This document shows, piece after piece, positions 57,472-64,000 of a stretch of DNA of 64,000 nucleotides; position 1 is the stretch's first letter, and every line of letters begins with the position of its first letter. Made by a program: the position numbers and the translations under genes. The DNA is from Arthonia radiata (taxonomy: Eukaryota; Ascomycota; Arthoniomycetes; Arthoniales; Arthoniaceae), in contig PSQN01000001.1 in the NCBI GenBank assembly GCA_002989075.1, positions 1,667,153 to 1,731,152 on the forward strand, read 5' to 3'. Under the pieces are notes generated by a model. That model saw nothing but the letters and a program-made list of their open reading frames with translations. It had not been told where the DNA came from and made no database searches.

Positions 57472-58803
57472 ATGGATTTGCCTCCAGGGATGGACCCTAA
57501 TGAGGTACCACTCGCTCCTCCTCCTCCGGGTACCTTGACAGACTTTTCAGACCCAGGATGGGGTCCAGCGATTCGCGATCTTGGCATAGCACTTCTAGTG
57601 CTAAACACCGCCTTCACTGCTATGAGAGTTTTCACGCGATCGCTCGTGCTGAAAAGCTTTGGTTACGATGATGGTAACAACCCTGGAAGGCATGCTCTGC
57701 TCCCGGAATCCCATCTGACGACCGCGGTCCAACAGCTTTCTGTTTACTCTCATGGATGGCGACAACGGCACACATCGCATTTTTCACCCACGGTGAGCAC
57801 TCCAAGCGCATTTCCTCCTTGCCCAAGTCACGTACTAAATCCTCACAAGCTGTGCAATATGGGTTCTCACGTCATATTTGGGATGTGCCTTTATCCAATG
57901 TACTCGGTCTATACAAGGTGGGGCCCCAAAAGATTGATCCCTGGTAGTAGTTGCTGACCATAGCCAGTGGTTCTTCGTCCTGGAATCCTTCTCAATGTGG
58001 ATCTATCTTTTTCTGAAGACAACATTTCTCTTGTCATATCTCCGGGTTTTCAAGCCAGACGCTATCATGAAATGGCTTGCCTACGGAGGCGTGGCAGTCT
58101 GTGCCGCATTTTATGTGGGCGATTTCCTCTGGGTCATCTTCGAATGCGACCCGATTGCCGGCGCGTGGAATCCCATGATCAAGGCTACATGCCATAAAGA
58201 GTTCGTGCCGGGGTCTTCGACGGGAATTTTTAACGTCGTATCAGATCTCTACATACTGATATTGCCCATGCCTATGGTCGCGAGACTGCACACAACAACT
58301 AAGAGAAAGATCAGACTCTTCATCATCTTCTCCGTCGGGACTTTTGCCGTTGCAACCAGCATCGTGAGGCTGGCTCAAACCATCTCTCAAAGTGATGACC
58401 CTGATACAACCTACACTGTTGGCAGGCTATCTATCTGGGCGTAAGTTGAGCCCCGATGCATTGTTCTGAGACGAAAGCTTATACAGTCATATCGAACAGG
58501 CTGCTGGAGTACTCTGTTGGTCTGATGTGCGCTTGCACACTTGTACTTCCGGCGTTCTGGGATCGGGTGCTGCGTGGCCCTCTGTCGAAGCACTGGAGTC
58601 GCGTGTCCTCAGCTTGGCAATCCATGATGACTTCGAGCTCGCGGACTATACGCCTCGATTCTCACGCGTACGACAGCGAAAGAGCTCTTCCTCTCCACAA
58701 CATTCAAACTGTCGGTGACGACGACCTAGTAAGAGCACAGAAAGGCGCGTCAAAAGCACAGTCTTGGACAGTACCACAAATGAACCATGGCCGACGCATT
58801 TGA
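57472..58803 (+). CDS. PTH11-like rhodopsin-fold integral membrane protein
   Basis: Five exons (57472-57673, 57736-57792, 57850-57917, 57968-58440, 58500-58803), introns 62, 57, 50 and 59 nt, giving 367 aa. A Pro-rich luminal start is followed by hydrophobic helices (LGIALLVLNTAFTAM, AFCLLSWMATTAHIAFF, MWIYLFLKTTFLLSYL, WLAYGGVAVCAAFYV, LYILILPMPMV, LFIIFSVGTFAVATSIV, SVGLMCACTLVLPAF), about seven in all. Family signatures are SRHIWDVPLS, the K-rich SYLRVFKPD segment, CDPIAGAW and SDLYILILPMP, then RK before helix 6. Such proteins are putative pathogenesis-related or environmental receptors; the ligand is unknown. It ends the group of cluster-like genes and may or may not belong to it. Confidence 0.85.
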
Positions 58804-59560
58804 TCTGCAAAGCTGATATCGAACGCACGACGTTGGCGAATGCCGAGCTGCACTGTAAGAGACATAGTGGTTCATATAGAAGTACTCTCATAGGTCAACA
58901 GAAGCGCTAGGAAATACGTCGTCTAGCTTTTTATACCTTTGACAGGATCTCACTGAGCGTGAGCACTGAGCAATGACTTAGGCGTAAGAGACGCTTGAAT
59001 CGTGGCTTGACACCCTCAGGTCTCTCCGTTTGTTGTGGCCTGTAGCCGTGTTTAGACGCAAGTTTGTTGCAAGGGAGCAATATGGACCAATGGACCACAG
59101 TAGGCAGCACGTGCTTGTCACGCCTGACACTTGGGACCTGCAGATATCCGTCAGCTTCGGCGAAGTGGAGCTGTCAAATTGTTCAGGACTCTGCTCGATA
59201 ATCAATGCATGTGCTGTGGATTGACATCTTCAATGCTCCCATATACGCTGAGGGACCACATCGCCCCACTTGATCGTCGCCGCCCTCGTGACATGCGATC
59301 GAAAAGACCAAACTGCCAATTGTGTACTGTGCGACTCAAAGCCTCAGTTCTCGTACACGTAAGACTTACTTCTTTTCACGCTGTGCTTGACCTTCTTTTG
59401 TATGCTCTTGTAGGGATCCACACGCCAACAATGGAAAGCATCTCTTGAACCCCGTCGTGCGCCCTTCCAGATGCCAGTCCATTTCTGCTGTCAGCGGCAA
59501 CGAGAGGCCTTCCACGAAGGAACGCATACACTAATCGGTTGCCCCGGCTTGTACCGCTGG
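58804..59560. other. Intergenic, no supported gene
   Basis: Short antisense-overlapping frames only; no recognisable motif or repeat. Confidence 0.4.
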
Positions 59561-59563
59561 AAC

Positions 59564-60620
59564 TCAGACCTCTTCTTTGAACATGGAAAGGTCAGAAAGC
59601 GTGTCGACAAGCTGCGAAATGCTCAACAACATCATCTGCTCAAGATCGTGGAGTTGTAGCTTGACAATGCCGTGTCTTTCTTGGCTCTCTTTCGTCATCA
59701 TCGGATCTTCAAATATTGCGTTGCGCCAGGTGTCGGAGGACTTGGTGTACAGTCGCTCTCCGTCCTCGTGAATACACGGGCATTCGAGTGGCATTGACCT
59801 TGTCCAAACATACGCACAAGGTTCGCGTTCAGTACCTCGTGCCTCATCCAGATCCGCGTTCTCCAAGTGTACAGGCTGAGGTCATTCAGGCACCAGTTAT
59901 GCGACACTGTGTCATACTCCCCGTACACTAGCCACGACTGTGGAGCAGGTTGTTGATTCTCAATGAGACGCCGTCGGGCTCCCAACAGCTGCATGGAGAA
60001 CCGCGCAACAGTACAACTACGTCTAAAGTTCGTAATTGTCGGGTATGTTGGCCAGCGTTTGGCGCACTTCCTTTCACACGCATTAGCACGTTGTAGATAG
60101 CTTTGTGCTGAGACAAAATTCGTGCAATCGCAACTAGCTGCTAACAAGCACGAGCAGAGCGCCTCTCCAGCATCGACACCGAGAGGCTTACGTCGGCATC
60201 ATCCTGCGCAATGCACAATCCGTCGATCCAGTACGCTAGCAGAGTTGCACCGTTTGACAGACTCAACCACTGAAAGGTCCATAGCAACTCGCAAAGATCC
60301 CACTCTGCTCCAAGTTCCATGACAGCAGGGGTGCCATTAGCAAAGAGGCCGAGACATCTTCTCCGGCGATCGAACTCGCCCCAGGTGTATTAGAAAGCAG
60401 TGGCATTACCAATTCGAACGTCCACCTGTTTGTGGTTCACTTGAAGATGAAAGAGCAAGTCGATTTGGTGGCTGCACCGCTTCTGGCCACACAGCTCGAA
60501 CGTGACTGTACGAGCTTGCAGCATACCCACTCCAGACCAGGCTCATATGGGTCCGTACGAGAGTCCACAAAAGACCACATGGAAGTTGTGCGCTCAATAT
60601 CAGTATAGAGTGAAATTTAT
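59564..60620 (-). pseudogene. Degraded HET-domain gene
   Basis: Minus-strand pieces recall the HET domain of heterokaryon-incompatibility proteins in the right order: a YTWGEF segment near 60.37 kb, LLAYWIDGLCIAQDD near 60.22 kb (family pattern WIDxLCINQ), and LYTWRTRIWMRHEVLNA near 59.85 kb (pattern WxRxWxxQE). The pieces occupy different frames with stops between them and no obvious GT-AG introns link all of them, so I call it broken. HET genes trigger cell death on contact of incompatible strains and decay often. The downstream frame to 59564 may be its C-terminal part. Confidence 0.5.
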
Positions 60621-61209
60621 TCGTTCACAGCGGCTGCGAGGCCGTGCAGAGAACGAGGCAGTGAAACGAGGCTACGTCCCTGCATGAGTGGCGTGAGGTG
60701 GCGGCATGCGACCATTGCGGGGCGAGACTGCACGAGCTGAGCAAGTCCATCGGCAACTTTACTCGCAACAAAGAGATCGAGGTTGGCGGACACGCTGCGA
60801 GGTGGGCAAGGGAGAAGACGTCTGTGCGCACCGAGGGCGTGAGGGTTGACGCCGATGTTTGCCAAGACTGTAGCTGGAACACCCCTGCTCGTAGGGCTGA
60901 TTGCCAAGACTTTGACCTTACCTATCACAGCCCCGGTACTATCTTTCGCGCTCACCTCAATATCGACATTTCCTACCACTAGTCGGTCTCGTCTTCACAG
61001 TTGAGCACTTGGACTATGGGAACCTCCGCCATGCTTGAAGAGGTCCCACATAAGGGCGAGTACAAGCGGGCATAAGCACCAACGTTCATCCCACGTCTGC
61101 CTTTTTGTGGCCGTGCCGGCTACCTGCAGTAGCTTCTGCCTCCTTCTTGGTGTCCTCTTCATAGTATTAATACGATGGGTTTTCTGATTTTTCATCTTTG
61201 CGCTTCTAC
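60621..61209. other. Intergenic, no supported gene
   Basis: Frames on both strands overlap (60617-60979 minus, 60698-60982 plus). The plus one has scattered cysteines but no finger spacing. The final 200 bp probably hold the promoter of the G-alpha-like gene. Confidence 0.4.
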
Positions 61210-63156
61210 ATGGATCCTCTATCCGCCGTAAGCGCGATCGCATCCGTGCTGAGCCTGGCAGATGTTTTCGCTCGAAGCGTCGCTCGCCTGTGCGTGCTGA
61301 AGACCAAATATCGTCAGGCGAACCTCTCCGTTTCTGCTTTGATCGGCCAATTGTGTACAGTTCAAGCAGCTCTTCACCAATTGGCGGAGCTACAGCGCAA
61401 TGGTCAGGCACTAACAGCAACTCCAGAGTCTTCGACGGCGCTCGAGACTTCCCTTGAAACTTGCGCCGTTCTTGTAGAGTCGCTGAACTCGCATCTCGAT
61501 CGTTTGGAACTTCAACAGCGAGGTAAGTTGGACGCAAGGCACAAGGCCCTATTTCTATGGCACGACCAAGATATTAGGGAGTACCTGGAGTTGCTAGACC
61601 GTCAAGTGAATGCCCTCAATCTCCTCTTACAGGTTCTGCAATGGTAGGCGTCTCTACAACTGTGTTCTTTGCCACACGCTGAAACCATGTTGCGAAGCAA
61701 CAACATAGCAGAACGATCTGCCTTGATGGAAGAAGAGGATAGTATGACAACCTTGCGGCTTGCCAGGGAGTTTACAGCGTCGCTCTATGGTCTAGAAGAC
61801 ACGCTCTCCATCGAACCAGGCATGAGTTTTGTCTCTGAAAACACCGCCGACATCAGCCTAGAGTTCGAATTTGATCAGCTCATCCTGGGATCTCGTGCGT
61901 ATCGCTCAGTGGCAAAATCCAATATCCGACAGTCTGTCCATCGGTCGAGAGAAACATCGCACTGGACTCGAGCCAACGCTAATCCGAAAGCTGAAACACA
62001 GTCATTGGTCACGCCAAGCGATGAGCACATCAATGCCGTGGAACCTGATGAAAATGGCGAGACGGCGAGGCTCTTACACCGACTTCAATTACCCGAACCT
62101 CAAGAGATCCTTGCGAGTATAGGAATCAACGTCAATGATTCGCCACGCAGCTCAGCAGACTGCCCGCAATCCACCAAACACTTGTTAAGAGACTGTTCGC
62201 CCTCGACAAGAAAGCTCGATGAGGGGGTTGTATTTCACAAAGCGACTGGTGGACGCCCAAATATCAAACTACTTCTGTTGGGCGTGTCAGACAGCGGGAA
62301 ATCAACATTGTTCAAGCTCACAAGGTTTCTGTTCGGCGGTCCTTTCTCGGATTGGGAGTCACAGACCTTCATAGACACAGTGCGTGAAAATTTGCACGAC
62401 AATCTGCTGGCGATCTTGGATGACATGAAGCGGCGCGGTATACCTTTCGCAGACGCTTCTCTCTTGAGTATGCTGGGACCGTTCCGTGCACATACGCTTC
62501 TCATGCCATGGGAATTCGCGCGCGCTTGTAGACAGTTCTGGAATGACAGAGGTGTCCAGTACTGTTACCAAGAGCGGAAAAAAGAGGGTCTTAGCCTCAG
62601 CAAAAATGCAGATTTTTACCTCTCGTCTGTCGAGCGATTAGCAGCTGTTGACTACATACCCTGTACTGAAGATATCATCCTCTCGAGCGCCAGAACTTCT
62701 GGCATTACAAAGATGGCTTTTCCTCACTCACATTGGATAACTGGCACTACCGGCGGCACCCCTCAGACTGAGAAATGGGAGCTCTGCCAAACACCTTGGG
62801 ACATTTACGACGTTGGCGGCGCGCGATCTGAACGCAGGAAATGGTGGCCATGCTTCGATTCCACAGACGTCGTTCTCTATACCATGGACGCAGCTTCCTA
62901 CAATAAGGTTCTCTTTGAAGACCACGGTACGAAACGCATGGAAGAAGCTCTCTTAGTTTTTTACAATTTGGTGAACGATCCGTCTTTGGTCAGCACCACA
63001 TTCGTCGTGGTGTTCACAAACACAGACCAACTTGTTTCAAACATGCGTGAAGACCATCCACATCGGTATTATCCTGATCTTCCAGCCTACGCATCTGCCA
63101 GTGACTTCAAAGACTATCTTCAGGAGCTTGTTGTCTCTCTGAGTATGAATCTATAG
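61210..63156 (+). CDS. STAND-type N-terminal domain fused to a divergent G-alpha-like GTPase
   Basis: Two exons (61210-61643, 61698-63156; 54-nt intron GTAGGC...CGAAG) give 630 aa. Residues 1-140 (MDPLSAVSAIASVLSLADVF then helical sequence) resemble the N-terminal helical domain of fungal STAND proteins. From about 330 the frame is G-alpha-like: P-loop LLLGVSDSGKST (340-348), switch I ARTSGIT with Arg477, and DVGGARSERRKWWPCF (516 on), where canonical G-alpha has DVGGQ. FTNTDQL stands where NKxD is expected (Asn586). Loss of the catalytic Gln predicts weak GTP hydrolysis. The frame meets TAG at 63154-63156, yet continues in the same frame to TGA 63280-63282 with HFISLAGDLQETTDALANIL, which resembles the G-alpha C-terminal helix region. 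The gene may therefore be newly truncated. Confidence 0.75.
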
Positions 63157-63282
63157 AACAAGGTCCACACACATTTTATCAGCTTGGCAGGCGATTTACA
63201 AGAAACCACTGATGCCTTAGCGAACATCCTTGAAGCAATTTTGGCGATGATCAGAGCAAACGAGATCTACTCAAAAGACTGA
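63157..63282 (+). pseudogene. C-terminal tail of the G-alpha-like gene beyond an in-frame stop
   Basis: 41 codons in the same frame as the upstream gene follow the TAG, without further stops, and end in NEIYSKD. The segment aligns in character with the last beta strand and helix of G-alpha, normally needed for receptor contact. No GT-AG intron removes the TAG convincingly. The stop could come from a CAG-to-TAG change of the RIP type. Confidence 0.5.
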
Positions 63283-63560
63283 TGTCGATGGAACTCCGTT
63301 GGTTCCATTTTGAGCTTTCAAGATTGAGACAATCAATGGAATGATTGGCGTCTGTGACCGCCGGGCTCGCTACGAAGTGGAATAAAAAAGAAACTATGAA
63401 GCACCTCGCGCGTAGGGTGAGGAGCAGTTGGCCCCGCAACTTGGTCCTCAGAATCAGATGGCGGTGCAATTAGCTCAGTTCAGAAAGTTGCTAAGTGTGA
63501 CAAACAGCCATTGTTCGAAACACCTCTGCTCTGCACGGCTACGCAGATATTTGCGACTGC

Positions 63561-64000
63561 ATGGCCCGAAATCTTCGGGAAGACGAGGTGAAAAAAGTGG
63601 AAGAAGAGAAGGAGTTCCTGCAATACAGTACAGCACAACGAGACGCGCAGCTGTGGAATAAGTTGAGAGTGCTGAAAGATGCTTTGAGGCAATACCATTG
63701 GAAATCTCTCAACAATGATGCGGCGCTTCGACGACATTTGTATAGGGATGAGGGCCACGAGCGTAAGACCTTCGACACTGCAAATTCAGGCCAGCCCAAA
63801 CAAGGCGGTGGTTGCATGTCAGGAGCGGAAAAGATCGTAAAGGATCAGTCTAGGAGAATAGTCTTCTTGAACCGACTGCAAGAAGGCAAGAACATAGTGC
63901 TGGCGGGCGACCAGGTGGGCAGTGACGCGTACAAGCTCCTTTCCAGCACAATGCTAGAGCAATCACTCGCAGCTTCTGTCCGTCGATTGCGAGGCGTGCG
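63561..64000 (+). CDS. Open frame running off the right edge, unknown function
   Basis: From ATG 63561 the frame stays open to the last base, about 146 codons. It begins with a highly charged helix (NLREDEVKKVEEEKEFLQY), probably a coiled coil, followed by LWNKLRVLKDALRQYHW and a later IVLAGDQVGSDAYKLLSS. The same frame is open upstream to a TGA at 63498, with NTSALHGYADICDC before the ATG, so an earlier exon is possible. No family recognised. Confidence 0.45.
   Translation, partial: MARNLREDEVKKVEEEKEFLQYSTAQRDAQLWNKLRVLKDALRQYHWKSLNNDAALRRHLYRDEGHERKTFDTANSGQPKQGGGCMSGAEKIVKDQSRRIVFLNRLQEGKNIVLAGDQVGSDAYKLLSSTMLEQSLAASVRRLRGV

Noticed and set aside
60617-60979. 120-codon minus-strand frame
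   Set aside because: Overlapped antisense by another frame, no motif, and not continuous with the HET pieces.

Overview
This window is nuclear DNA of a filamentous ascomycete (Pezizomycotina, most likely a Dothideomycete; the class is inferred). The evidence is 50-90 bp GT-AG introns with CTNAY-like branch sites, fungus-specific families (PTH11-like rhodopsin-fold receptor, HET domain, HAD-type drimane cyclase, STAND-type N-terminal domain on a G-alpha-like protein), and a block of retroelements saturated with C-to-T/G-to-A transitions, the signature of repeat-induced point mutation (RIP). Gene-rich DNA of balanced composition lies on both sides of an AT-rich, stop-riddled island of about 19 kb.

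Layout. 1-12.3 kb: a tandem, mixed-orientation array of a small (~150 aa) protein family that I do not recognise, sharing an N-terminal W-x-x-I-L-x-Y-L block and a C-terminal P-M-x-x-x-M-x-x-E block; at least seven copies look complete and others are decaying. A broken SAM methyltransferase sits inside the array. 11-17.3 kb: housekeeping-type genes (nuclear peroxiredoxin Dot5/BCP type, a Gln-rich disordered protein, a proline-rich protein). 17.7-23.7 kb: a three-exon gene for a ~1960-aa ZNFX1/Hrr1/SAD-3-type helicase (CCCH finger, UPF1-like helicase, NF-X1 fingers, RZ finger). 24.4-25.8 kb: two small single-pass membrane proteins. 26.3-26.8 kb: a 417-bp non-autonomous DNA transposon with terminal inverted repeats and a perfect 9-bp target duplication.

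28.2-47.3 kb: a three-level nest. A Tad1-like LINE (12-bp target duplication, TCAA tail) was entered by a Ty1/Copia LTR element (5-bp duplication), which was entered by a chromodomain Ty3/Gypsy element (5-bp duplication). All three are heavily RIP-mutated fossils.

47.7-58.8 kb: a probable drimane-type sesquiterpenoid cluster: HAD-type terpene cyclase and cytochrome P450 divergently transcribed from a shared ~700-bp region, then a short-chain dehydrogenase and an FAD-dependent Baeyer-Villiger-type monooxygenase, with a PTH11-like receptor beyond. Exon structures were worked out by hand and every join keeps frame. 59.5-64 kb: a degraded HET-domain gene, a STAND-N/G-alpha-like fusion with altered catalytic motifs, and an open frame running off the right edge.

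How the parts may relate (inference): the helicase belongs to a family acting in RNA-directed heterochromatin and meiotic silencing, and lies a few kb from strongly RIP-silenced DNA; the terpene genes begin 430 bp beyond that block, a common setting for regulated secondary-metabolite clusters.
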